This document shows, piece by piece, positions 43,079 through 51,650 of a stretch of DNA of 64,000 nucleotides (position 1 is the stretch's first letter; each line of letters begins with the position of its first letter). The notes below the pieces were generated by a model. That model ran no database searches. It was given only the letters and a program-made list of their open reading frames with translations, and was not told the origin of the DNA. A program made the translations under genes and the position numbers. This DNA comes from Nonomuraea sp. PA05. GTDB lineage: Bacteria > Actinomycetota > Actinomycetes > Streptosporangiales > Streptosporangiaceae. The DNA lies in NCBI RefSeq assembly GCF_008086045.1, contig NZ_VSEY01000013.1, positions 1-64,000 of the forward strand. Reading direction: 5' to 3'.

Positions 43079-43846
43079 TCAAACGAGCAGACCTCCCGTC
43101 ACCATGAGGCGGGCGGAGCCGGAGCGGTTCGGAGCGGGCGCGTGCAGGAGGTGGGGGTGCAGGAAGACCACGTCCCCCGGCTCCCCCGTCAGCTCCACGA
43201 CCCGCACCGGAATCCCCGACACCGTCACCTCCGGACGCCCGCGGAGGTCCCGCAGCCGGGGATCCATGCCGAACACCGCGTCGCGCACGGCGGGCGAGCG
43301 TCCCGGCTCGGCCTCGCCCGCCTCCCGCAGGAACCGCGCGACCAGCCGGTGCGAACCGGACAGCACCACCGTGCCGCCCCCTCCCCTGCCGACGGGCGCG
43401 AGGTAGCCGAGCCACTTCAGCAGCAGGCCGACCCCGTTCGCGCCCCGCGCGGGGAAGTCGAGGTGCCAGCCTCCGGTCGGCACCTCCCACGGCCCCGGCG
43501 TCGGGAACGTGACCAGCGGGCCGCCCCAGTTGCCGGGCCGGGGCCAGTCCTGGCGGCCCAGCAACGCGCCGATCGCGGCCACGACGGCGGGCGAGCCCAG
43601 CCGGTCGAACACGCCGACCTTGCTCAACCGGCCGAGCCCGCCGGGTTGCGCCGGGGTCCAGGTGCTTGGCCGTTTGGGGTCGATGCCGTGCTTGCGGGCC
43701 AGGGCCGACCACACCGCCCCGGCCATCTCGGCCGCCGCCGTCGCGGGGAAGGCGCGATCGAGGCGGGCGTAACCGTGTTCGTCGTAGTGCGTGCGAAGAG
43801 CGTGGCCGTGCTCGTCGTCGTGCTTGCGTGGAGCGTTGACGTCCAT
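43079..43846 (-). CDS. Phytanoyl-CoA dioxygenase (PhyH)-family oxygenase
   Basis: This 255-residue protein of the Fe(II)/2-oxoglutarate type has the metal motif HxD in GGWHLDFPARG and the distal His in FLHPHLLHAPAPNRSG, with Arg of that segment as the 2-oxoglutarate anchor. ATG 43846 with GAGAGGCG upstream is preferred over longer starts. Bacterial PhyH members hydroxylate very varied substrates, so the name does not mean phytanoyl-CoA. It lies 3 kb from the tetrapyrrole-like cluster and on the other strand. Involvement there is possible but unsupported. Confidence 0.8.
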   Translation of the reverse strand: MDVNAPRKHDDEHGHALRTHYDEHGYARLDRAFPATAAAEMAGAVWSALARKHGIDPKRPSTWTPAQPGGLGRLSKVGVFDRLGSPAVVAAIGALLGRQDWPRPGNWGGPLVTFPTPGPWEVPTGGWHLDFPARGANGVGLLLKWLGYLAPVGRGGGGTVVLSGSHRLVARFLREAGEAEPGRSPAVRDAVFGMDPRLRDLRGRPEVTVSGIPVRVVELTGEPGDVVFLHPHLLHAPAPNRSGSARLMVTGGLLV

Positions 43847-44162
43847 GGGGCGGATCGCCTCTCGGGTCGTGACCCCCGGGCGCGGCGCGGGCGCGCGGCG
43901 GCCCACGCCGACTCGACGGTCGGTCGCGGGCGGGCCGGTGAGCACGCCCCGGACGGCGCGCTCCAAGGTGAGGCGCCTGGCATGGTGCCTGCCCCGAGCT
44001 GAAGCGCTTGGATGGCGCGCCAGGGGCGGGTGCCGTCGTCACCTCAGGCTAGCGCGGGCGTGAGCGCGGCGGCATCGCGTTTTGCGCCGGACGCCGCCTA
44101 GCTCGCTGCGTTTCGTATCGTGTAACTTCGTTTCCATTGCCCGGCGCAGGGAAGGGACGTTC
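43847..44162. other. Divergent intergenic region, no gene seen
   Basis: About 316 bases lie between the PhyH-like gene and the membrane-protein gene. Long frames through it are GC-rich extensions without ribosome sites. A weak stem (GGCGGC at 44068-44073 with GCCGCC at 44093-44098) and a GTTTCGTATCGTG stretch near 44108 may be part of the rightward promoter. Confidence 0.4.
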
Positions 44163-44870
44163 ATGGGACCTCATCCGCACGGCTGGTGGATCGTCCTGCA
44201 CCTGGTGCTGTTCGTCTTCTGGCTGGGCGGCGACCTGGGCGTGTTCTACTCCAGCAGGTTCGTCCTCGACCCGGCGTCCACCCCCCAGGCGCGGGCCACC
44301 GCGTTACGGATCATGAGCGGCCTCGACCTCGGGCCGAAGATCTGCCTGGTGCTCTTCCTGCCCAGCGGGGTCACGCTGATGGCGCTGGAGCCGCACGGGG
44401 CCGAGCTGTTCGGAGTGCGCTTGTTCCCGCTCTGGTCGGTGGTGCTGGTGTGGGTGCTCGCGCTGGGGTGGCTGGCGCTGACGGTGGCCGATCACCGGAC
44501 GCACGGGCGGTTCCCGGCGGTACGGCGGGCCGACTGGGCGATCCGGCTGGGGCTCGTCGCCGTGATCGCCTGCTCCGCCGTCTACACGCTGGTCGCCTCG
44601 CGGCCGTTCGGGGTGGAGACCAACCCCCGGTGGCTGGGGGCCAAGCTGTTGCTGTACGCGCTGACCATCGCCGCCGGGCTGGGGATCCGGCTCAAGCTGC
44701 GCGCGTTCGGGCCCGCGTTCGCGGCGTTGAGCGCGTCAGGGTCGACGCCCGAGGTGGAACGCGCGTTGCGCGGCTCCGTGGACGGCTGCCTGCCGTATGT
44801 GTGGACGATCTGGGCCGGAGTGCTGGGGGCCGCCGTGCTGGGGGTGCTGAAACCGGGCGCCACCTTGTGA
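44163..44870 (+). CDS. Integral membrane protein of unknown function
   Basis: This 235-residue protein has five or so transmembrane helices: HPHGWWIVLHLVLFVFWLGG, ICLVLFLPSGVTLMAL, WSVVLVWVLALGWLALTV, LGLVAVIACSAVYTLVA and WTIWAGVLGAAVLGVL. WLGGDLGVF resembles the helix-1 pattern of CopD-like and related membrane families, but I cannot place it. ATG 44163 is preceded by GGGAAGGGA. It converges on the IclR gene 13 bp away. Confidence 0.65.
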   Translation: MGPHPHGWWIVLHLVLFVFWLGGDLGVFYSSRFVLDPASTPQARATALRIMSGLDLGPKICLVLFLPSGVTLMALEPHGAELFGVRLFPLWSVVLVWVLALGWLALTVADHRTHGRFPAVRRADWAIRLGLVAVIACSAVYTLVASRPFGVETNPRWLGAKLLLYALTIAAGLGIRLKLRAFGPAFAALSASGSTPEVERALRGSVDGCLPYVWTIWAGVLGAAVLGVLKPGATL

Positions 44871-44883
44871 CAGGCGCGCGGGC

Positions 44884-45672
44884 TCAGCCGTGGTAGCCGA
44901 GCCGGGCCGACAGGCGGGCCGCCGTCTCCAGCAGCGGCTGCGCCGCCTCCTGCAAGTGCGGCTTGAAGCGGGTGGCCGGGCCCGCGACGCTCACGGCCGC
45001 GATCACCAGCCCGTCGTGGTCGAAGATCGGCGCGGCGACGGAGGCGGCGCCCTCCTGACGCTCACCGAGCGAGGTGGCGTACCCCCGGCGCCGGACGGTG
45101 GCGAGCTCGGCGCGCAGCTTGTCGGGCTCGGTGATGGTCTTCGGGGTGAGGGCGTCGAGCTGGTGCCTGACCAGGTACGCCTCCACCTCCTCCGGCCGGA
45201 GGAAGGCGAGGATCGCCTTGGAGGAGCTGCCCGCGTGCAGCGGGTAGGGGATGCCGAGCGAGACCTCCATGCGCAGCTCCTGGGCGGGCACGGCCTGGTC
45301 GACGTACAGGCGGGTGTCGCCGCGCCGTACGGACAGGGTGACCGTCTCGGCCGTCTGCTGCGACAGGCGGCGCAGCTCGGGGCCGGCCATGGCGCGCAGG
45401 TCGGTGCGGGCCATGTAGGCGCGGCCGAGCGCGATGGCGGCGTGCCCGAGGGAGTAGCGCCTGGTGACGGGGTCGAGCGCGATGAGCTCGCGGCTGCGCA
45501 GGGCCGTCAGGATGCGGTGCACGGCCGCCTTGGTCAGGTCGAGCTCGGTGGCGATCTCGGTGACGCCCAGGTCGGGGCGGCTGCTGCGGCCGAACAGCAG
45601 CAGGACGTCCATCGCCCGCTCCACCGACGCGATGGACCTGCTCTGGCTCTCGGTCTCGGCTTGAGCGCTCAC
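44884..45672 (-). CDS. IclR-family regulator, likely controller of the 46-64 kb cluster
   Basis: This 262-residue protein has an N-terminal winged helix (SVERAMDVLLLFG, TEIATELDLTKAAVHRILTAL) and a C-terminal IclR ligand domain (LRRLSQQTAETVTLSV, SLGIPYPLHAGSSSKAILAF, GERQEGAASVAAPIFD). GTG 45672 follows a GGGCGGG site. IclR proteins typically control aromatic and other catabolic operons. Two GTTTC/GAAAC dyads with shared words lie in front of the two operon arms at 46.5 and 57.1 kb, and this is the only IclR gene in view, so it is the best candidate to bind them. The effector is unknown. Confidence 0.88.
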   Translation of the reverse strand: MSAQAETESQSRSIASVERAMDVLLLFGRSSRPDLGVTEIATELDLTKAAVHRILTALRSRELIALDPVTRRYSLGHAAIALGRAYMARTDLRAMAGPELRRLSQQTAETVTLSVRRGDTRLYVDQAVPAQELRMEVSLGIPYPLHAGSSSKAILAFLRPEEVEAYLVRHQLDALTPKTITEPDKLRAELATVRRRGYATSLGERQEGAASVAAPIFDHDGLVIAAVSVAGPATRFKPHLQEAAQPLLETAARLSARLGYHG

Positions 45673-45847
45673 CCGCCCAGTGTATTTCCGTGAGCCCGGG
45701 TCGAAGCCACATGATCCGCCGGTCCACCGCGGCAGGCCGCCGACCGCCTTCGCGGTCAGCGGCCGCCCGGCCGGCTCGCACCGCTCCGACGAGCGCGCGC
45801 AACAGCCCGCCGGCGTGCGGGTGCGGGTGCGGGTGGCGACGGGGCGC

Positions 45848-46069
45848 TCAGCTGACGCCGACGCAACCGGCGAGGGGAACCTCGGCGAGGAACGACGGAG
45901 CCGTTGGATCAACGGCGGGCGTGGAGTTGATGGTGTGCGTGGTGAGGCACTCGGCGATGACGATCGGATCGACGACGGCGTTCGCCGCGGGCGCGGTGAA
46001 GCACACGGCGGAGCAGAGGCCCGCCACCGTCAGGGAGGCGATGGCGAACAGGCGCTTGCTGTGCTGCAT
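45848..46069 (-). CDS. Small secreted protein, 73 residues
   Basis: A signal peptide (RLFAIASLTVAGLCSAVCFTA, cleavage near PAANA-VV) is followed by a ~40-residue mature peptide with two cysteines (ECLTT and AGCVGVS), possibly one disulfide. AAAGGACC precedes ATG 46069. I know no function. A second 73-residue secreted protein lies just upstream on the same strand, so the two may form a unit. Chaplin-like motifs are absent. Confidence 0.6.
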   Translation of the reverse strand: MQHSKRLFAIASLTVAGLCSAVCFTAPAANAVVDPIVIAECLTTHTINSTPAVDPTAPSFLAEVPLAGCVGVS

Positions 46070-46112
46070 GGGGGTCCTTTCCGGACGAGCGATGATCGTG
46101 CGTGCCACTGAT

Positions 46113-46334
46113 CTACCGGTGGCCCGTCTGCACCCAGTTGCCGTCGTGACAGGTGAAATAGTTGGTTCCGCTCCAGTCCCAGGCGCCTTCCCCGTGCTGG
46201 TAGTAGGTGCGGTTGAACCAGCTCCAGTAGCAGCCCTGCTCAGCGTGAGCGGTGCCGGTGAAGCCCGGCGCGAGTGCGGCCAGGGCCGCACTGGTGGCCA
46301 GGACGGCGGCGAGTTTGCGGGCATGGCGTGTCAA
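46113..46334 (-). CDS. Small secreted aromatic-rich protein, 73 residues
   Basis: The signal peptide (KLAAVLATSAALAALAPGFTG, cleavage near AHA-EQ) precedes a ~42-residue mature part rich in Trp, Tyr and His with two cysteines (GCYWSWFNRTYY, DWSGTNYFTCHDGNW). TTG 46334 is chosen because GGGAGGA lies 5 bp upstream. The first in-frame ATG is absent. The function is unknown. The aromatic surface could bind sugars or wall polymers (speculative). Confidence 0.6.
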   Translation of the reverse strand: MTRHARKLAAVLATSAALAALAPGFTGTAHAEQGCYWSWFNRTYYQHGEGAWDWSGTNYFTCHDGNWVQTGHR

Positions 46335-46500
46335 GGGGTCCTCCCGACCGTGCTGGATGCCTCTGGTGTGAGGCGTCCCGTGGTTGCAGGGTCCCCGCGG
46401 CCTCCCGGGATGCCAACGGTAAGTAATCAATCTCTTACTATTGGTGACTGTTCTCTCATGACGCCGAACCAGAGGCCCACGGTACGGAGACCGCGTCACA

Positions 46501-46558
46501 TTGACACCCAAGAGCCAACTCGTTACCTTCAGCGTTACAGCGTTTCCCATGTTGAAAC
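46501..46558 (+). promoter_or_regulatory. Promoter with IclR operator-like dyad
   Basis: TTGACA (46501-46506), a 17-bp spacer and TACCTT (46524-46529) form a good promoter. Just past the expected start of transcription is CAGCGTTTC (46538-46546), a 7-base gap, and GAAACAGCG (46554-46562). The words CAGCGTTTC and GAAACAGCG both recur at 57131-57143. This is probably the binding site through which the IclR protein represses the operon starting at 46570. Confidence 0.65.
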
Positions 46559-46569
46559 AGCGAGGAGCA

Positions 46570-47811
46570 GTGGCGACTGACGGCGAGGCCTTCCGCGCGG
46601 TCATGGCGCAGTGGCCGAGCGGCGTGGTGATCGTGACCACCGGGAGCGGGGGCCATTGGCACGGGATGACGGCCAGCGCCTTCTCCAGCGTGAGCCTCGA
46701 CCCGCCGATGGTGCTCGTCTGCCTCGCGCGCGGCACCCGCACCCACGACCTCGTGAGCGGGCACGGCGCGTTCGCGGTGAGCATCCTCGGCAAGGACCAG
46801 GCGGTGCTCGGCAGCAGGTTCGCGGGGCCGGACGCCGACCGGTTCTCCGGGGCCGCCTGGCAGACGGGGCGGACGGGGTCGCCCGTGCTGGCCGACGCCG
46901 TGGGGTGGCTGGACTGCCGGGTGGCGCACGCGTACCCGGGAGGGGACCACACGATCTTCGTCGGGACGGTGCTCGCCGCCGCGACGCCGCGGCAGGTGCC
47001 GCCCGTGCTGTTCCATTCGCGAGCCTGGAGTCAGCTCGCCGATCCGCTGCCGGAGCGGATCTCGGTCGCCGACACCGGGCTGGTCGCCGTGCTGCGGGCC
47101 CGGGGGTTTCCCGAGGTGCGGGTGGCGGCGCTGGCGCGGGGGTCGCGGTGTGCCGGGGTGCGGGTGCGGGTCTTCGACGGGTACGGTGACGCGCTCCGGG
47201 CCGGGGATCTCGACCTCGCGACCGCGTCCGGGCTGGTCGTCCGGCCGGGGCAGGTCGCGGATGTGGTGGCGGCCGGGGCGGGGGCGGTGGAGTTCCGCGC
47301 CAGCGACACCGGAGCCGGGACCGGGGCGCTGGTGGGGGCGGCGCGGGAGGCCGGGTTGACGGTGGTGGCGCGGTTGCCCGACGCGTTCGCCACCGGCGGC
47401 GAGCGGCGCGTCGTGGCGGAGGTCGCCCGCCTGGCCGCGCTGGGCTGCGACGAGATCGCCCTGGAGGAGGGCAGGTCGCCCGCCACGCCCCTCCGGCTGC
47501 GCAAGCTCCTGCAAGAGGCGGCCACCGTCGCGGGAGGCGCCGCGCTCAGGGTGGCGCTCAGGGAGCGGCACGGCATCGGCCTGGTGAACGCGCTGGTGGC
47601 GATGAAGAGCGGGGTGTGGCGGTTCGACACCACGCTGGGCGGCGTGGACGGCGCGCTGCCCGCCGAGGACGTCCTGTTCCTGGCCGGGGAACTGGAGGTG
47701 ACCAGCACCGCGGACCGGGCCGCGCTGGTCGCGGGCGCGGCGGAGCTGGAGCGCTCCTGGGGCTCGGTGCTGCCGGGACGGACCTATCGATTCGCGGACC
47801 AAGCACACTGA
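46570..47811 (+). CDS. Flavin reductase domain fused to HMG-CoA lyase-like TIM barrel
   Basis: About 413 residues. Residues ~1-160 are an FMN-binding flavin reductase (split barrel: AVMAQWPSGVVIVTT, MTASAFSSVSLDPPMVLVCL, GAFAVSILGKDQ), which would feed reduced flavin to a monooxygenase. Residues ~170-413 resemble the DRE-TIM metallolyase (HMG-CoA lyase) fold (LARGSRCAGVRVRVFDGYGDAL, LGCDEIALEEG, GIGLVNALVAMKSGVWRFD, LGGVDG). The HxH metal pair before the conserved helix is replaced (VALRERHG), so lyase activity is doubtful. The start is GTG 46570 (GAGGAG close by); ATG 46549 lies inside the operator. First gene of the operon. Confidence 0.72.
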   Translation: MATDGEAFRAVMAQWPSGVVIVTTGSGGHWHGMTASAFSSVSLDPPMVLVCLARGTRTHDLVSGHGAFAVSILGKDQAVLGSRFAGPDADRFSGAAWQTGRTGSPVLADAVGWLDCRVAHAYPGGDHTIFVGTVLAAATPRQVPPVLFHSRAWSQLADPLPERISVADTGLVAVLRARGFPEVRVAALARGSRCAGVRVRVFDGYGDALRAGDLDLATASGLVVRPGQVADVVAAGAGAVEFRASDTGAGTGALVGAAREAGLTVVARLPDAFATGGERRVVAEVARLAALGCDEIALEEGRSPATPLRLRKLLQEAATVAGGAALRVALRERHGIGLVNALVAMKSGVWRFDTTLGGVDGALPAEDVLFLAGELEVTSTADRAALVAGAAELERSWGSVLPGRTYRFADQAH

Positions 47812-47831
47812 CGCACTGCGAAGGGGCGAAC

Positions 47832-49109
47832 GTGACCGACACGCTGACGGGCGAACGGCTCGTCGACGACATGACCGGGGCCGAGCGCGACAGGGCGCAG
47901 CGCGTGGAGTCGGTGCTGCCCGCGCTGCGCGCCGCCGCCGCCAAGGCCGACGAACAGGCCCGCTTCCCGATCGAGCACGTGGCGCTGCTGCGGGAGGCCG
48001 GGCTGCTCGGGCTGGTGGTGCCGCGGGAGTACGGCGGGCTCGGCGGGACGCTGCGCGACCTGGCGGCGGCCACGTACGCGATGGGCACCGCCTGCCCCTC
48101 GACCGCGCTGGCGTACTTCTTCCACAACACCAGCGCCTCGCGCGGCCTGCTGCCGCTGGAGGCGATCGAGGCGGGCCTGTTCACCGGCGAGGAGGTCCCG
48201 GTCGTGCGGGCCTTCGCCGAGAAGCTGCTGACCAGGATGGCCTCCGGCGCGTGGCTGGCGAACTTCGCCTCCGAGTCGGTCAAGAGCTCCGGCGCCAACA
48301 TCACGATCGCCACCACCGCCCGCCGTACGGAGGGAGGCTGGATCCTGGACGGCGAGAAGTCGTTCGGCTGCGCGACCGGGGTGGCCGACTACTACCTCAC
48401 CACGGCCAAGCTGGAGGGGCACGAGACCGCCGACGGCCTGGTGACGTTCTTCGTGCCGCGTGACGCCCCCGGCGTCTCCGTCCGGGCGCCCTGGGACGGG
48501 CTCGGCATGCGCGCCACCGCGAACAACGGCATCCGGCTGGACGAGGTGTTCGTGCCCGCCGACGAGGCCCTCACGATCCCTGGCGCGTTCACCCGGATGT
48601 TGAGGATGAGCCGCGGCAGCTTCGTCGGCAACCAGCTCGCCATCGCGGCCGTCTACACCGGCTGCGCGCAGAACGTCTACGACGTCGTGATCGAGCAGCT
48701 CACCGGGAAGACGTTCGCCGACACCGGGCGGCCGATCGCCTCCTCCCCCGTGCACCAGCAGCTCATCGGCGAGATGACCGTCCAGTTGGAGACCGCCTTC
48801 CTGTGGTTGCGCAGGCAACTGCTGCTGGAGACGTCCGAGCCGCCGCTGCGCCCGAAGGCGGAGGTGTTCCGGCAGTGGCGCCTGGGCAAGGGGTCGGTGA
48901 CGGAGTGCTGCTTCCAGGTGGCGCTGACCGCGTTCAAGGCGTCGGGCACGTCGGGGGCGATGATGGGCGGCGTCGTCGGGCGGGCGCTTCGCGACCTGGC
49001 GATGGGTCTGGTGATGACCTTCCCGGCCGAACGCGGCCGGCTGGAGGTCGCCCAGCTCGTCACCCAGGACAAGGAGAACGAGCTGTTCGCCGTGGCGGAC
49101 CGGCCATGA
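47832..49109 (+). CDS. Acyl-CoA dehydrogenase-fold flavoenzyme, possible flavin monooxygenase
   Basis: This 425-residue protein has an acyl-CoA dehydrogenase fold: helical N-domain (LREAGLLGLVVPREYGGLGG), beta domain (GWILDGEKSFGCATGVADYY, GLGMRATANNGIRLDEVFVP) and helical C-domain. Flavin-dependent monooxygenases of the HsaA/DszC kind share this fold and need reduced flavin. The reductase gene 20 bp upstream makes that role attractive, but a true dehydrogenase acting on an acyl-CoA is equally open. The start is GTG 47832, and the stop overlaps the next ATG (ATGA). Confidence 0.78.
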   Translation: MTDTLTGERLVDDMTGAERDRAQRVESVLPALRAAAAKADEQARFPIEHVALLREAGLLGLVVPREYGGLGGTLRDLAAATYAMGTACPSTALAYFFHNTSASRGLLPLEAIEAGLFTGEEVPVVRAFAEKLLTRMASGAWLANFASESVKSSGANITIATTARRTEGGWILDGEKSFGCATGVADYYLTTAKLEGHETADGLVTFFVPRDAPGVSVRAPWDGLGMRATANNGIRLDEVFVPADEALTIPGAFTRMLRMSRGSFVGNQLAIAAVYTGCAQNVYDVVIEQLTGKTFADTGRPIASSPVHQQLIGEMTVQLETAFLWLRRQLLLETSEPPLRPKAEVFRQWRLGKGSVTECCFQVALTAFKASGTSGAMMGGVVGRALRDLAMGLVMTFPAERGRLEVAQLVTQDKENELFAVADRP

Positions 49110-50485
49110 TCCGCGACCTGGTGGACGGGGTGTGGGCGGACTGCCCGGACGATCTCGGGTTCGACCTGGAGGACCCCGCCACGGGAGAGGTCAGGGGGCG
49201 GGCGCTGGGCTCGTCCGGGGAGCGGGTCGAGCGGGCGCTCGCGGCGGCGGCGCGCGTCCCGCTGCCGTGGGCGGCGGCCGAGCGGCGGGCCGAGCTGCTG
49301 GAGGCGGCGGCGGACGCGCTGGCCGGGCGGGTGGCGGAGATCGCCCGCCTGGAGTCGTACGCGACCGGGGTGCCCATCCGGCAGACCGCCGGCCTTGGCA
49401 TGATCGTGCACGGGTCGTTCGCGCTCGCCGCCGCGCAGGTGCGGGCCGGGCTGCTGCTGTCGGTCAGGGACGGGGTGGAGGTGCACCGGCTGCCGTGGGG
49501 GCCCGCGCTCTGCCTCGTCCCGTGGAACGCGCCCGCGCCGATGGCCGCGCACAAGGCCGCCAGCGCGCTCGCGGCGGGCTGCCCGGTGATCGTCAAGGTC
49601 AGCGAGTACGCCCCCGACGGCACCCAACTGCTGGCCGAGGTGCTGCACGAGGTGCTGCCGCCCGGCGTCTTCCAGCTCGTCCACGGCGGCCCGCGCACCG
49701 GCGCGCGGCTCGCCGCGGACCCGCGGATCGCCGCCGTGTCGTTCACCGGCGGCCTCGCGGGCGGCAGGTCGGTCGCCGCCGCGTGCGCGGCCGGCCTGCG
49801 CCCCGCCCAGCTCGAACTGGGCGGCAACAACCCGCTGATCGTCATGCCGGACGCGGAGACCGGGGCCGCCGCCGACGCCGCCGCCCGGCTGCTCACCACG
49901 CTCAACGGGCAGTGGTGCCGCGCGCTGGGGCGGCTCGTCGTGCCGCGCGAACGGCTCGGCGAGCTGGTGGCGGCCACCGGAGAACGGCTGGCCGCCCTGC
50001 GGGCCGGGGATCCGCTGGCGGAGGAGACGGAGTTCGGGCCGCTCGTGCACTCCGGGCATCTGCGGCGGGTGCGGGAGGCGGTGGCCGGCGCGGGAGGGCG
50101 GGCGGTCTCCTACGGGACGGTGCCGGACAAGGGGAACTTCCTGGCGCCGACGCTGATCACCGGGGCCGACCTGGCCGAGGAGGTGTTCGGACCGGTCGCC
50201 GCCGTGGTGCCGTACGACACCGTGGAGGAGGCCGTGGCGGTGGCCAACGCGACCCCGTACGGGCTGGAGGGGTATGTGACGGGCGGGGACGAGGAGCGGG
50301 CGCTGGCGGTCGCCCGGCAGGTCAGGGCGGGTGAGGTGAAGGTCAACGGGGCCAGCGTGATGAGCCTGCACCTGTTCACACCGCGGCCCGCCTGGGGGCT
50401 GTCGGGGGTGGGTGAGGAGGGGACGGCGGAGAGCGTCCTGTTCTTCACGGGGGCCCGGGTGGTCGGAGTGGAGCGGACGCCATGA
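49106..50485 (+). CDS. Aldehyde dehydrogenase
   Basis: This 459-residue NAD(P)-dependent aldehyde dehydrogenase shows CLVPWNAPAPMAAHK, SFTGG for cofactor binding, Glu in LELGGNNPL and catalytic Cys in NGQWCRALGRL. It oxidises an aldehyde to a carboxylate. The substrate is unknown. It is translationally coupled to the preceding flavoenzyme and followed by an FAD monooxygenase, so it probably oxidises an intermediate of the same route. A second, distinct aldehyde dehydrogenase closes the operon. Confidence 0.9.
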   Translation: MIRDLVDGVWADCPDDLGFDLEDPATGEVRGRALGSSGERVERALAAAARVPLPWAAAERRAELLEAAADALAGRVAEIARLESYATGVPIRQTAGLGMIVHGSFALAAAQVRAGLLLSVRDGVEVHRLPWGPALCLVPWNAPAPMAAHKAASALAAGCPVIVKVSEYAPDGTQLLAEVLHEVLPPGVFQLVHGGPRTGARLAADPRIAAVSFTGGLAGGRSVAAACAAGLRPAQLELGGNNPLIVMPDAETGAAADAAARLLTTLNGQWCRALGRLVVPRERLGELVAATGERLAALRAGDPLAEETEFGPLVHSGHLRRVREAVAGAGGRAVSYGTVPDKGNFLAPTLITGADLAEEVFGPVAAVVPYDTVEEAVAVANATPYGLEGYVTGGDEERALAVARQVRAGEVKVNGASVMSLHLFTPRPAWGLSGVGEEGTAESVLFFTGARVVGVERTP

Positions 50486-50510
50486 GGCGCCCAGCGGCCG
50501 GAGCGCGGCT

Positions 50511-51650
50511 GTGAGGCGGGTGCTGGTGGCCGGTGCCGGGCCCGTGGGGCTGGCGGCGGCGCTGACGCTGGCGCGGGGCGGGGTGCCGGTGACCGTGCTG
50601 GAGGCCGGGGACGGGCTGGCGGCGGAGTCGCGGGCGTCCACGTTCCACCCGCCGACGCTGGAGATGCTGGCCTCGCTCGGCGTCCTGGACGAGCTGATGG
50701 CGCGCGGCCTGGTCGCCCGCACCTTCCAGTACCGCGACCGCCGCGGCGGCCCCATCGCCACGCTCGACCTGGCGGTGCTGGCCGGGGACACGCCGTACCC
50801 GTTCCGCGTGCAGTGCGAGCAGAGCAAGCTCACCCCGATCCTGCGCGAGCACGTCGAGCGGCTCGGCGGCGAGGTGCTGTTCGGGCAGGAGGTCGCGCGG
50901 GTCGCCGCCGAGGAGGACGGGGTGCGGGTGACGACCGGGCGCGGCGGGCACTTCACGGGCGACTGGCTGATCGGCGCCGACGGCGCGCACTCCGCCGTGC
51001 GGCGCTGTCTCGGCATCCCCTTCGAGGGCCTCACCTATCCCGAGCGTTTCCTGGTCGCGTCCGTCCGCGAGGACCTGGAGGCCATGCTGCCGGGCCTCGC
51101 GCCGATCAACTACGTGTTCGACCCGGACGAGTGGCTCGTCCTCCTGCGCACCCCCGACCACTGGCGGGTGCTGCTGCCCACGCCGGACGGCACCGCCGAC
51201 GAGCAGGAGCTGGCCAGGCTTCCCGGACGGCTGCGCGCGGTCGCCGGCCCCGGCCGGGACTGGGAGGTGGCGCACGCCTCGCTCTACCGGGTGCACCAGC
51301 GGGTGGCGGCGCGGTTCATGGACGGGCGGGTGCTGCTGGCGGGTGACGCGGCGCACGTGAACAATCCCCTCGGCGGGCTCGGCATGAACAGCGGCATCCA
51401 CGACGCGGTCCTGATGGCCTCCTCGCTGGTGAACGGGGCCGTCGAGGTGGTGGGCGGCGCGGCCGTCGAGGCGGTGGCCGGGCGGAGGCGGGAGGTGGCG
51501 CTGGGGCACGTGCAGGCCATCAGCCACGGCAACTGGGCGAGGATGCGCTCCCCCGGCAGGCACGACGAGCTGCGCGCCCTGGCGGCCGACCCGGCGGCGG
51601 CGCGGGCGTACCTGCTGCGCGCCTGCCTGATCTCGTCGCTACGGCCGTGA
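50511..51650 (+). CDS. FAD-dependent monooxygenase, aromatic hydroxylase type
   Basis: This 379-residue flavoprotein of the PHBH/MhpA group has the FAD Rossmann motif GAGPVGLAAALTLARGG at residue ~8, the DG motif in DWLIGADGAHSAVRRCLG and the GD motif in VLLAGDAAHVNNPLGGLGMN. The C-terminal thioredoxin-like extension of larger family members is missing, which is normal for the short type. It hydroxylates ring systems using NAD(P)H and O2. The start is GTG 50511, and the stop overlaps the next GTG. Confidence 0.88.
   Translation: MRRVLVAGAGPVGLAAALTLARGGVPVTVLEAGDGLAAESRASTFHPPTLEMLASLGVLDELMARGLVARTFQYRDRRGGPIATLDLAVLAGDTPYPFRVQCEQSKLTPILREHVERLGGEVLFGQEVARVAAEEDGVRVTTGRGGHFTGDWLIGADGAHSAVRRCLGIPFEGLTYPERFLVASVREDLEAMLPGLAPINYVFDPDEWLVLLRTPDHWRVLLPTPDGTADEQELARLPGRLRAVAGPGRDWEVAHASLYRVHQRVAARFMDGRVLLAGDAAHVNNPLGGLGMNSGIHDAVLMASSLVNGAVEVVGGAAVEAVAGRRREVALGHVQAISHGNWARMRSPGRHDELRALAADPAAARAYLLRACLISSLRP

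Noticed and set aside
44068..44098. GGCGGC/GCCGCC stem as a terminator
   Set aside because: Only 6 bp of stem with a 19-base loop, upstream of a gene rather than after one.
46419..46438. GTAAG...CTTAC inverted repeat upstream of the small secreted protein genes
   Set aside because: Only 5-bp arms. It may be part of an AT-rich promoter, but there is not enough to call an operator.
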